Positions 1 through 5,817 are shown, counted from the stretch's first letter. The stretch is DNA of 6,276 nt from Halanaerobium sp. (GCA_003070825.1 QBLP01000108.1:1-6276); one strand, 5' to 3'. The notes: generated by a model not told the origin, from the sequence alone. Numbers and translations: made by a program.

Positions 1-87
1 CTATTAATTTGTAAATCACTTTCTGAAATTAATCTTGTAATTTGAGCCAAAGTTCTATATAATTATATATCGCTGCACCAGAAATAT

Positions 88-137
88 AAGCTGTCTGTTG
101 ACTGAAAATTTTATCAGCAGGCGGCTTTCTTTTGTTT
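88..137 (+). terminator. Rho-independent terminator of an upstream plus-strand gene
   Basis: Bases 88-101 pair with 114-127 to give an uninterrupted 14-bp stem with a 12-base loop (102-113), followed by a T-rich tail (126-137). Three of the pairs (92-123, 94-121, 98-117) are U-G wobbles in plus-strand RNA and would be A-C mismatches in minus-strand RNA, so the hairpin works only for plus-strand transcription. It must end a gene whose coding part lies left of, or just inside, the window. In the plus-strand frame starting at base 1, 14 codons run to a TGA at 43-45 and could be that gene's tail, but this is too short to identify. Confidence 0.8.
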
Positions 138-161
138 TAAATTATAGAATTCTGACAATTG

Positions 162-167
162 AAGGAG
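162..167 (+). promoter_or_regulatory. Ribosome binding site that fixes the helicase start
   Basis: AAGGAG sits six bases before ATG 174. A longer in-frame reading could begin at TTG 159, but that codon lies upstream of this site and has no ribosome binding site of its own, so ATG 174 is preferred. Confidence 0.85.
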
Positions 168-173
168 CCTAAA

Positions 174-2207
174 ATGAGCTATTTATTAAATGATTTAAAT
201 CCAAAACAGAAAATTGCTGCTCAGACTTTAAAAGGGGCAGTTTTAGTTCTTGCCGGGGCCGGAAGTGGAAAGACCAGAACTTTAACCTATAGGACAGCTA
301 ATTTGATTGAGAATGGTGTCAATCCCAAAAATATACTGACAGTAACTTTTACCAATAGAGCGGCAGATGATATGAAAGCTAAAATAAGCAAATTAATTGG
401 GTCAGAGATTATAGATGAGATGAATCTGGGTACTTTTCACAGTATCTGTCTTAAAATACTGCGGGAAAATTTGAAAAAGGTCAACCGATCAGAAGGTTGT
501 TTGATTTATGATACTACGGATTCGATTGCGATTGTGGAAGATATTATATTTGATTTTGGTCTGGAGGAGACAGAATATGATCCAAAGATTGTTTTCAATA
601 TTATCTCAAAGGCCAAAATGAAACTTGTGCTTCCGATAAACCTGACAGAAGAATATGCTCAGCCAGACAATCAGGGCTCTGAACATTTTTATCAAATTGT
701 GAGCAGAATTTATAAAGAGTATGAGCGGGTGCTGGCAAATAACAACTGTTTTGATTTTAATGATTTAATCAAAAAGACAATAGAACTTCTGGAATCGGAT
801 CAGGAAATTTTAAATAAATACCAGAATCAATTTAAGTTTATTCAGGTGGATGAGTATCAGGATGTAAATCACTCTCAGTACCATCTGATTTCTCTGCTGG
901 CAGAACCGCGGAATAATATATTTGTGGTTGGTGATGACTGGCAGGGGATTTATGGTTTTCGAGGAGCTGATATCAGCAATATTCTGGAGTTTGAACATGA
1001 TTATCCAGAGGCTGAGGTGATTAAACTTGAGCGCAATTACCGCAGCTCAAATAATATTATTTCCGCATCAAATCAGTTGATCAATAATAACAGTCAAAAT
1101 AAAGTTAAAGAGGCCTGGACTGAGGCAGACGATGGCGCTCCAATCTTTGTGGCCCGGGCAGAAAATCCTCTGGTGGAAGCAAAATATGTCTGTAAACGGA
1201 TCAATCATTTAGTTGATTTTTATAATTATAAACTAAGTGATATTGCTATTTTATGCCGCAGCCATTTTCAATCAATGCAGCTGCGGAATCAGCTGCCCAG
1301 GTTTAGAATTCCCCATCAGCTGGTAGGAGGAGTAAGCTTTTTTGACCGCCAGGAAATTCGCTATTTTGTTAATTATCTTAAACTGCTGGTTAATCCCAAT
1401 GACAGACTGGCCTTAAAACGGCTGTTTAGAATTGAGGTTCATGGGGTTGGAGAAATTCTACTGAGTGAGATCACTAAATATGCTCGAGAAAATAAGATGA
1501 AAATTACTGATGTTTTCGAAAGTCCGACCGTGGTTAAGGGAATTGGCAGCAACAAGGCGGCCAATATTATTGAATTTCAGCGGCGGGTAATTGACAGCAT
1601 TTTTGATCTGCGAGAAGAAAAGCTGCCAATGCATAAGAAGGCAGTGGAGCTTTATGAAAGGGTTGACTTTGATCAGAATGTGCTGGCAGAACTTGATGAT
1701 CCTGATGGTAGAAAAAAATATATGAATATGTTTTTGGAGGACATGACCGACTTCCAGAAAAACAACCCCGGGCGTGGACTTTATGATTATCTGCTGATTA
1801 ATAAACTGATTGCAGATAAGGATATTACTGAAGACACTCAGGAAAAGGTAAAGGTAATGACAGCTCATTCAGCTAAAGGACTGGAGTTCCCGGTAGTTTT
1901 TATTATTGGAGCCGAAGAAGAGGTTTTTCCACATCTAAAAAGCATGGAAGAAAAAGCAGCAGGGCTGAACCCCTATGCAGTTGAAGAAGAGCGGCGTTTA
2001 TTTTATGTGGCAATGACCCGGGCAGAAAAATTACTGTTTATTTCCTTTGCTAACCGTAAGGTTTCTGGAGATCAGGGCCAGTATAAACAGATTATCCCCT
2101 CCAGATTTTTATCTGAACTGCCGAAACAGCGGCTTGATTTTACCAGTGTGGAAGCTAAAAAGGGTGGATCCGGGATTCAGATGCGAAAAAATGTAGAAGT
2201 GATTTAA
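174..2207 (+). CDS. UvrD/PcrA/Rep-family superfamily 1A DNA helicase
   Basis: ATP-dependent 3'-5' DNA helicase or translocase of 677 residues, expected in the cytoplasm in DNA repair or replication restart. Motifs in order: Q-motif region LNPKQ (8-12), Walker A AGAGSGKT (27-34), motif Ia TFTNRAA (58-64), GTFHS (86-90), Walker B DEYQD (226-230), motif III GDDWQGIYGFRGAD (253-266), motif IV LERNYRSS (285-292), motif V TAHSAKGLEF (563-572) and motif VI FYVAMTRAEK (610-619). The region between IV and V fits domains 2A/2B, so the helicase core is intact. Motif III has DDWQG where PcrA and UvrD usually have DDDQS. The protein stops about 60 residues after motif VI, and I see no Tudor-like C-terminal domain, which full-length PcrA uses to contact RNA polymerase. 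It could be the housekeeping PcrA of this lineage or a paralogue, so no symbol is given. A weak -10 (TAGAAT, 145-150) lies just upstream, without a clear -35. Confidence 0.95.
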   Translation: MSYLLNDLNPKQKIAAQTLKGAVLVLAGAGSGKTRTLTYRTANLIENGVNPKNILTVTFTNRAADDMKAKISKLIGSEIIDEMNLGTFHSICLKILRENLKKVNRSEGCLIYDTTDSIAIVEDIIFDFGLEETEYDPKIVFNIISKAKMKLVLPINLTEEYAQPDNQGSEHFYQIVSRIYKEYERVLANNNCFDFNDLIKKTIELLESDQEILNKYQNQFKFIQVDEYQDVNHSQYHLISLLAEPRNNIFVVGDDWQGIYGFRGADISNILEFEHDYPEAEVIKLERNYRSSNNIISASNQLINNNSQNKVKEAWTEADDGAPIFVARAENPLVEAKYVCKRINHLVDFYNYKLSDIAILCRSHFQSMQLRNQLPRFRIPHQLVGGVSFFDRQEIRYFVNYLKLLVNPNDRLALKRLFRIEVHGVGEILLSEITKYARENKMKITDVFESPTVVKGIGSNKAANIIEFQRRVIDSIFDLREEKLPMHKKAVELYERVDFDQNVLAELDDPDGRKKYMNMFLEDMTDFQKNNPGRGLYDYLLINKLIADKDITEDTQEKVKVMTAHSAKGLEFPVVFIIGAEEEVFPHLKSMEEKAAGLNPYAVEEERRLFYVAMTRAEKLLFISFANRKVSGDQGQYKQIIPSRFLSELPKQRLDFTSVEAKKGGSGIQMRKNVEVI

Positions 2208-2229
2208 GTTTATGTGATTCAATTCACTT

Positions 2230-2265
2230 GTACCAGGTACAAAAAGGCCTTTTTGTACCTGGTAC
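2230..2265. repeat. Perfect 36-bp palindrome
   Basis: Bases 2230-2265 equal their own reverse complement over all 36 positions, centred between 2247 and 2248. Each half carries GTACCAGGTAC, or its complement GTACCTGGTAC, next to a run of five A or T and a central AGGCCT. It begins 23 bases after the helicase stop codon. In RNA or single-stranded DNA it would form a long hairpin, and it may help end helicase transcription, but it has no distinct U-tail. It resembles the dispersed intergenic palindromes (REP-like elements) of many genomes; that likeness is inferred, since only one copy can be seen here. Confidence 0.9.
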
Positions 2266-2286
2266 CTATATGTTGGTACCTATATG
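2261..2286. repeat. 12-bp tandem direct repeat GGTACCTATATG
   Basis: GGTACCTATATG occurs at 2261-2272 and again at 2275-2286, separated by TT. The first copy overlaps the right arm of the 36-bp palindrome; the second adds a further GGTACC and ends 11 bases before the -35 hexamer of the methionine operon promoter. It could be a partial duplication of a palindrome end or paired protein-binding sites on a 14-base period. The sequence does not decide between these. Confidence 0.8.
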
Positions 2287-2297
2287 CTAAAAAATCC

Positions 2298-2326
2298 TTG
2301 ACATAACTAAAATTGAGTGATAAACT
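2298..2326 (+). promoter_or_regulatory. Sigma-A-type promoter of the metNIQ operon
   Basis: A perfect -35 TTGACA (2298-2303), a 17-base spacer, and a -10 TAAACT (2321-2326; four of six matches to TATAAT). Transcription would begin near 2333, about 20 bases before the riboswitch aptamer, which is where an S-box promoter is expected. Confidence 0.75.
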
Positions 2327-2353
2327 TTTATATAACTTAAAACGAAAATAAAA

Positions 2354-2459
2354 ATCATCAAGAGCGGTGGAGGGACTGGCCCTTTGATACCCGGCAACCT
2401 ACTTAAACTTTAGTAAGGTGCTAATTCCAGCATTCCAGAAGGGAATGATAGATGAGAGG
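2354..2459 (+). ncRNA. SAM-I (S-box) riboswitch aptamer
   Basis: Binds S-adenosylmethionine in the nascent leader and controls the downstream methionine importer. The conserved blocks are all present and in order: ATCAAGAGCGGTGGAGGGAC (2357-2376), TGGCCC (2377-2382), CCCGGCAACC (2390-2399) and AAGGTGCTAATTCCAGC (2415-2431). P1 pairs TCATC (2355-2359) with GATGA (2451-2455). P3 pairs 2398-2403 with 2412-2418, with one bulged A. P4 pairs CATTCC (2431-2436) with GGAATG (2442-2447). The antiterminator is visible: GAGAGG (2454-2459) pairs with CCTCTC (2469-2474), using bases needed by both P1 and the terminator. SAM binding should hold P1 shut and let the terminator form, so the operon is on when SAM is scarce. 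Confidence 0.95.
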
Positions 2460-2464
2460 CAATT

Positions 2465-2488
2465 AAATCCTCTCGGGAGGATTTTTTT
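2465..2488 (+). terminator. Riboswitch-controlled intrinsic terminator
   Basis: AAATCCTC (2465-2472) pairs with GAGGATTT (2477-2484) around the loop TCGG, and the T-run extends from 2482 to 2488. Its 5' arm overlaps the antiterminator partner CCTCTC (2469-2474), so the two structures exclude each other. This is the expected expression platform of the S-box. Confidence 0.92.
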
Positions 2489-2495
2489 CATTTCT

Positions 2496-2536
2496 AACTG
2501 CTCTTGATATTTGGAGCAGTTTTATTATTTTTTAGA
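2496..2536 (+). terminator. Second terminator-like hairpin in the met leader
   Basis: AACTGCTC (2496-2503) pairs with GAGCAGTT (2514-2521) around a 10-base loop, followed by a U-rich tract broken by three A's (2520-2533). It comes just after the riboswitch terminator and just before the metN ribosome binding site. Its 5' arm lies within bases 2497-2508, which can pair with the start of the aptamer (2357-2368). It may be a backup terminator, a second switch point or an mRNA-protecting hairpin; the stem is clear but its role is inferred. Confidence 0.6.
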
Positions 2537-2543
2537 GGGTGAT
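2536..2543 (+). promoter_or_regulatory. Ribosome binding site that fixes the metN TTG start
   Basis: AGGGTGAT matches the 16S rRNA tail through GGTGAT and ends five bases before TTG 2549. The ATG inside this stretch (2542-2544) opens only a four-codon frame ending at TAA 2554-2556, out of frame with metN, so it is not the start. Confidence 0.8.
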
Positions 2544-2548
2544 GAGTA

Positions 2549-3571
2549 TTGATTAAAATTGAAAATTTAACTAAGCACTATCATGCAGCCCAGGGAAGAG
2601 TTGAAGCAATTAATGGACTTAACCTGGAAGTTGATGATGGTGAGATATTTGGAATGATTGGACCCAGTGGAGCCGGTAAAAGTACCCTGATTCGAATGCT
2701 TAATTTACTGGAAAAACCCACTTCGGGGATCATAAATATTAATGGGACAGACTTAACAGAACTCAGTTCTCAAAATTTGAGAGCAGCCAGACAGAAGATA
2801 GGTATGATTTTTCAGCATTTTAATTTGCTATCTTCCCGGACGGTTCTGGGTAATGTATCATTTCCGCTGGAGATTGCGGGAGTGGGTAAAGAGAAGAGGA
2901 GAAAAAAGGCGAAAGAATTAATTGAGCTTGTAGGCCTATCGGATCGTGCAGATCACTATCCGGCACAGCTTTCTGGAGGACAGAAACAGAGGGTAGGTAT
3001 CGCCAGAGCTCTGGCAAATGAGCCAGATTTACTTTTATCTGATGAAGCAACTTCTTCTCTGGACCCGGAGAGCACAAAATCGGTACTTGAACTTTTAGGT
3101 AAAATTAGAGATGAGATGAATCTAACAATTATCTTAATTACTCATGAGATGGGAGTAATTAAAGATATCTGTGATCGAGTTGCTGTTTTGGAGGCCGGGC
3201 AGATAATTGAAGAAGGTTCAATTATTGATATTTTTTCAAAACCTCAAAAATCATTAACCAAAAAGTTTATCAGTTCAGTCATTGATTTTGAGCTGCCGGA
3301 GCGGATACTTAAATATGTTAAGGCAGAAAGACCGGGAGAATTAATTAGAATCTCTTTTGTTGGAGAAAAAACTCATGATCCCTATATTTCTGATCTGGTA
3401 AAACATTATTCAGTTGATGCAAACATTTTATATGGAAATATTGATGAGATTCAGGGAGTGCCTTTTGGCACCCTGGTTTTAGATCTGGAAGGACAGCTAA
3501 CTAATATTGAAGAAAGTATTTCCTATCTAAAAAGCCAGGGTTTGAGAGTTGAGGTGTTAGATAATGTTTGA
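2549..3571 (+). CDS. metN: Methionine ABC importer ATPase MetN
   Basis: Cytoplasmic ATPase subunit of the MetNIQ methionine importer, 340 residues, the normal length for the family. Visible parts are Walker A GPSGAGKST (38-46), Q-loop Q89 in IFQHFNLL, signature LSGGQ (141-145), Walker B LLLSDEATS (161-169, with D165 and E166) and switch histidine H199. A C-terminal NIL domain (about 265-340) follows; in E. coli MetN this domain binds methionine and inhibits transport when internal methionine is high. TTG is the start because the ribosome binding site sits just before it and the protein then begins MIKIENLTKHY, as MetN proteins do. The gene is first in an operon behind a SAM-I riboswitch, which supports methionine as substrate. 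Its last eight bases overlap metI. Confidence 0.97.
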   Translation: MIKIENLTKHYHAAQGRVEAINGLNLEVDDGEIFGMIGPSGAGKSTLIRMLNLLEKPTSGIININGTDLTELSSQNLRAARQKIGMIFQHFNLLSSRTVLGNVSFPLEIAGVGKEKRRKKAKELIELVGLSDRADHYPAQLSGGQKQRVGIARALANEPDLLLSDEATSSLDPESTKSVLELLGKIRDEMNLTIILITHEMGVIKDICDRVAVLEAGQIIEEGSIIDIFSKPQKSLTKKFISSVIDFELPERILKYVKAERPGELIRISFVGEKTHDPYISDLVKHYSVDANILYGNIDEIQGVPFGTLVLDLEGQLTNIEESISYLKSQGLRVEVLDNV

Positions 3572-4238
3572 TTTAATTACAGAATTAGCCCGCTACAATG
3601 ATCTAATGATCAGCGGTTCTTTAGAAACTTTATATATGGTAGCAATGGCATTATTTTTTGCGATTGTAGGAGGAATTCCACTCGGAGTTTTAACTACTAT
3701 TACTCGACCGGGTCATATTTTGCCCAATAAGCCGCTAAATTTTATTCTGGATGGAATAATTAACATTGGGCGATCAATCCCCTTTATTATTTTAATGGTT
3801 GCAGTTATTCCTTTTACTCGGATGATTGTGGGCACATCTATTGGAACCAATGCTGCAGTTGTTCCCCTTTCGCTGGCAGCTATTCCCTTTATGGGAAGAG
3901 TTACAGATAATGCTATTTTAGAAATTGATCAGGGTGTGGTAGAATCAGCTCAGTCCATGGGAGCCAGTCCTTTACAGATTGTGTTTAAGGTATTATTACC
4001 AGAATCACTGCCGGCAATTATTCTCGGCCTGACCCTGACAGCCATTAGTTTAGTCAGTTATTCAGCGATGGCAGGAGCGATTGGTGGAGGTGGCCTCGGC
4101 GATATTGCAATCCGCTATGGATATCAACGGTTTCAGCTGGCTGTTATGCTGGAGACTATAGTTATCCTGGTGATTATGGTTCAGCTGATTCAATATGCAG
4201 GAAATCAGATAGCTTCATTTTTTGATCACAAAGCTTAG
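3564..4238 (+). CDS. metI: Methionine ABC importer permease MetI
   Basis: Inner-membrane permease of the methionine importer, 224 residues, about the usual length. Five hydrophobic segments can be seen at roughly 20-42, 58-85, 94-111, 148-172 and 193-215. The cytoplasmic coupling (EAA) loop that docks on MetN is ESAQSMGASPLQIV (127-140), continuing to the LPES at 145-148, with its conserved glycine G133. The conserved GAIGGGGLGDIAIRYGYQRF stretch (171-190) is typical of MetI. The ATG overlaps the end of metN by eight bases, and its ribosome binding site GAGGTG (3551-3556) lies inside metN, so translation of the two subunits is probably coupled. Confidence 0.97.
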   Translation: MFDLITELARYNDLMISGSLETLYMVAMALFFAIVGGIPLGVLTTITRPGHILPNKPLNFILDGIINIGRSIPFIILMVAVIPFTRMIVGTSIGTNAAVVPLSLAAIPFMGRVTDNAILEIDQGVVESAQSMGASPLQIVFKVLLPESLPAIILGLTLTAISLVSYSAMAGAIGGGGLGDIAIRYGYQRFQLAVMLETIVILVIMVQLIQYAGNQIASFFDHKA

Positions 4239-4242
4239 CTGG

Positions 4243-4275
4243 TTAAGTATTTACTATTTTTAAACTAATACTTAA
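4243..4275 (+). repeat. Inverted repeat just after metI
   Basis: TTAAGTATT (4243-4251) and AATACTTAA (4267-4275) form a perfect 9-bp inverted repeat around a 15-base spacer, starting five bases after the metI stop codon. The stem is AT-rich and has no U-run after it, so it is not a good terminator. It could protect the metNI message's 3' end. Confidence 0.5.
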
Positions 4276-4298
4276 GATATTATTGAGTAGGAATAAGG

Positions 4299-4337
4299 AA
4301 TTATTTCTGGCAAAAACACACAGAGCCAGAATTAATT
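4299..4337 (+). repeat. Intercistronic hairpin before metQ
   Basis: TTCTGGC (4305-4311) pairs with GCCAGAA (4325-4331), and past one T-T mismatch AATTA (4299-4303) pairs with TAATT (4333-4337): 12 pairs around a 13-base loop. It lies upstream of the metQ ribosome binding site. No convincing separate promoter is seen in this gap, so metQ is probably on the metNI transcript and this may be a stabilising or processing hairpin that favours metQ mRNA. That role is inferred. Confidence 0.6.
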
Positions 4338-4374
4338 TAATACATTTATAACAGGTAGAAGAGGAGAGATAATT

Positions 4375-5163
4375 ATGTTAAAGAAAACAATTTTAATTTT
4401 AGTGCTTTTAACTTTTGTGTTTGCTGGTGCTGTTCAGGCTGATAATCATGTGCTTAAGATTGGTGCAACTCCTGTACCTCACTCTGAGATTTTAAATTTC
4501 ATTAAGGATGATCTTGCAGAAAAGGGAATCAAATTGGAAATAGTTGAGTTTACTGATTATGTAACTCCAAATATTGCTTTAAGTGATGGCAGTATTGACG
4601 CTAATTTTTTCCAGCATGTGCCTTATCTAAAACGCTTCAATGCTGACCGCGGCCTGAATTTAGCTTCGGCAATTAAAGTTCATGTAGAACCAATCGGCTT
4701 ATATTCTGACAAATATACAAGTTTAAAAGAAATTCCAGAAGGTGCTTCGATTGCTATTCCAAATGATCCGTCTAATGAGGGGCGGGCTTTAATTTTACTG
4801 CACAATAATGACGTTATTACCTTAGCTGATCCAACAAACTTAAGTGCAACTCCAATTGATATTGTGGAAAACCCAAAAAACTTAAACTTTGAAGAATTAG
4901 AAGCAGCACAGCTGCCAAGAGTTTTACCGGATGTAGCAGCAGCAGTAATTAATACTAATTATGCCTTAGAGGCTGATTTGAATCCTCTGGAAGATGCTTT
5001 AATTATGGAAGGTAGTGACTCACCATATGTTAATGTAGTTGCTGTTAAAAAAGGAGACCAGGACAGCAAAAAAATTCAGATTCTAAAAGAAGTTATTCAG
5101 TCTGAGAAAGTTAAAGAATTTATTCTGGAAAAATACGAAGGTGCTGTTGTACCGGCATTTTAA
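4375..5163 (+). CDS. metQ: Methionine-binding protein MetQ (NlpA family)
   Basis: Extracytoplasmic binding protein that captures methionine and delivers it to MetNI; 262 residues, normal for the family. Residues 1-22 form a signal peptide: charged MLKK, a hydrophobic core, then AVQA before D23, a good signal peptidase I site. Mature sequence features of the NlpA/MetQ family include KIGATPVPHSEIL (28-40), DANFFQHVPYL (75-85), AIPNDPSNEGRAL (127-139) and the C-terminal KYEGAVVPAF. There is no cysteine anywhere, so it cannot be the usual lipid-anchored form and is probably free in a periplasm or held by the transporter. The ribosome binding site GAGGAG (4361-4366) is well spaced. It is the last gene of the operon, separated from metI by 136 bases. 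Confidence 0.96.
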   Translation: MLKKTILILVLLTFVFAGAVQADNHVLKIGATPVPHSEILNFIKDDLAEKGIKLEIVEFTDYVTPNIALSDGSIDANFFQHVPYLKRFNADRGLNLASAIKVHVEPIGLYSDKYTSLKEIPEGASIAIPNDPSNEGRALILLHNNDVITLADPTNLSATPIDIVENPKNLNFEELEAAQLPRVLPDVAAAVINTNYALEADLNPLEDALIMEGSDSPYVNVVAVKKGDQDSKKIQILKEVIQSEKVKEFILEKYEGAVVPAF

Positions 5164-5199
5164 TTTAAACTTAGAACCGTAATTTAAATATTTTTGAAC

Positions 5200-5237
5200 A
5201 AAGGGAGCAGTTTTCAGGACTGTTCCTTTTTGTTTTT
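5200..5237 (+). terminator. Terminator of the metNIQ operon
   Basis: Bases 5200-5211 pair with 5219-5229 as an 11-bp stem with one bulged G and one G-U pair, around a 7-base loop. The stem leads into the T-rich run 5227-5237. It begins 37 bases after the metQ stop codon. Confidence 0.85.
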
Positions 5238-5258
5238 CCGTGAAGAATGTTGTATAAT
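5230..5258 (+). promoter_or_regulatory. Promoter of the DUF1232 gene
   Basis: A perfect -10 TATAAT (5253-5258) is preceded, across a 17-base spacer, by a weak -35 TTGTTT (5230-5235; three of six matches). The -35 lies inside the T-run of the metQ terminator. The start point would be near 5265, some 17 bases before the ribosome binding site. Confidence 0.6.
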
Positions 5259-5281
5259 AAAGCCTAGAAAGTAGAAAAAAT

Positions 5282-5287
5282 GAGGTG
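5282..5287 (+). promoter_or_regulatory. Ribosome binding site that fixes the DUF1232 start
   Basis: GAGGTG lies six bases before ATG 5294. The in-frame GTG at 5285 is inside this site and so is unlikely to be the start. Confidence 0.8.
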
Positions 5288-5293
5288 GAAATT

Positions 5294-5587
5294 ATGAGTA
5301 AAAGGCTGGCAGCTGTGGTAAATATAATTCGTCTTATGAAAGACTCGGATGTTAAGATAAGCAAAAAAGCACTATTTTTAGTACCTGTTGCCTACCTTAT
5401 TTTTCCTTTTGACCTGGTGGGAGATTTTTTTCCAATTCTGGGTCAAATTGATGATATTGCAGTTTTTGTAGTAATGTGGCCTGTTTTAAGGAATATTTTA
5501 AGTAAATATCAGTCTGGTGATCCAGAAGTCGAAAAAGAGAAAAAGGATCCAGATGCTATAGATATTGATGATTATACAGTTGAATAA
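5294..5587 (+). CDS. Small DUF1232 (YkvA-type) membrane protein
   Basis: A 97-residue protein with the DUF1232 hallmark: a hydrophobic segment followed by FPFDLVGDFFPILGQIDDIAV (37-57), matching the family's D-x-x-P-D-x-x-P-x-x-G-x-x-DD pattern except that G43 replaces the usual proline. Two hydrophobic stretches, about 26-49 and 53-68, suggest a membrane hairpin. The C-terminal 25 residues are highly charged and mostly acidic (EKEKKDPDAIDIDDY). The function of this widespread family is not settled. The gene has its own promoter and terminator, so it is a single-gene unit with no visible link to methionine import. The family assignment comes from motif recognition alone. Confidence 0.88.
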   Translation: MSKRLAAVVNIIRLMKDSDVKISKKALFLVPVAYLIFPFDLVGDFFPILGQIDDIAVFVVMWPVLRNILSKYQSGDPEVEKEKKDPDAIDIDDYTVE

Positions 5588-5592
5588 AACAG

Positions 5593-5637
5593 CAAAAACT
5601 CTACCGATAAAATTAAAACTGTAGAGTTTTTGTTTTT
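5593..5637. terminator. Terminator after the DUF1232 gene, possibly bidirectional
   Basis: CAAAAACTCTAC (5593-5604) and GTAGAGTTTTTG (5621-5632) are perfectly complementary over 12 bp around a 16-base loop. On the plus strand the T-run continues to 5637. On the minus strand the A-run at 5594-5598 lies within the stem, giving a weaker tail. Confidence 0.85.
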
Positions 5638-5776
5638 AAAAATTTAAAATCTTTGATTTTCCTATAACTTTCACTTACTGAATGAAAAAAATATTTTGAT
5701 AAATGTTTGGTAGATTAGTATTGATAATTTATTTCGCGGCTGTTGTGAATAATTAAGGATTAATCTAATTCTAATT

Positions 5777-5788
5777 AACCGTACGGTT
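5777..5788. promoter_or_regulatory. Probable TetR-type operator 1
   Basis: AACCGTACGGTT is a perfect 12-bp palindrome whose last two bases are the first two of the -35 hexamer of the regulator's promoter. Palindromes with ACCG/CGGT arms near promoters are common TetR-family binding sites. A repressor bound here would block RNA polymerase. Confidence 0.55.
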
Positions 5789-5815
5789 GACAAAAAACAA
5801 ATTTAGAGGTATAAT
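5787..5815 (+). promoter_or_regulatory. Consensus promoter of the TetR-family gene
   Basis: TTGACA (5787-5792), a 17-base spacer and TATAAT (5810-5815) match the sigma-A consensus at all 12 positions. So strong a promoter in front of a repressor gene implies that it is normally held down, in line with the palindromes on both sides. Confidence 0.9.
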
Positions 5816-5817
5816 AA

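Noticed and set aside
1..45. Plus-strand frame of 14 codons ending at TGA 43-45, a possible tail of the gene closed by the terminator at 88-137.
   Set aside because: It fits the terminator's position, but 14 codons without a recognisable motif could be chance; stops in the other two frames at 5-7 and 12-14 are equally possible gene ends.
1..141. Minus-strand open stretches near the left edge: about 35 codons between stops ending at 29-31, and a second frame running off the left edge from about base 57.
   Set aside because: Both look somewhat protein-like, but neither has a start codon with a ribosome binding site, they would need a frameshift to join, and the longer one overlaps a clear plus-strand terminator. 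A decayed gene is possible but cannot be supported.
145..150. TAGAAT as a -10 element for the helicase gene.
   Set aside because: It matches five of six consensus bases and is well placed, but no -35 is found at 16-18 bases upstream, where the terminator stem lies. It is mentioned in the gene entry only.
1458..1868. Minus-strand open frame of 136 codons inside the helicase gene.
   Set aside because: It is antisense to conserved helicase sequence, has no ribosome binding site or family motif, and is rich in residues expected from the complement of helicase codons.
2230..2265. A CRISPR or toxin-antitoxin reading of the palindrome and repeat cluster.
   Set aside because: There are no regular spacers, no cas genes and no small paired reading frames; the repeat units directly abut or overlap.
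2820..3077. Minus-strand open frame of 85 codons inside metN.
   Set aside because: It is the complement of the conserved ABC signature and Walker B region, with no independent coding signal.
5083..5364. Minus-strand open frame of 93 codons across the end of metQ and the start of the DUF1232 gene.
   Set aside because: It runs through the metQ terminator and the promoter on the other strand; its hydrophobic, phenylalanine-rich make-up comes from A-rich complement sequence.
5638..5776. AT-rich spacer with TTGATAA at 5696-5702 and 5721-5727.
   Set aside because: In sequence this AT-rich two 7-mers can match by chance. No gene, strong hairpin or promoter pair stands out in this stretch.
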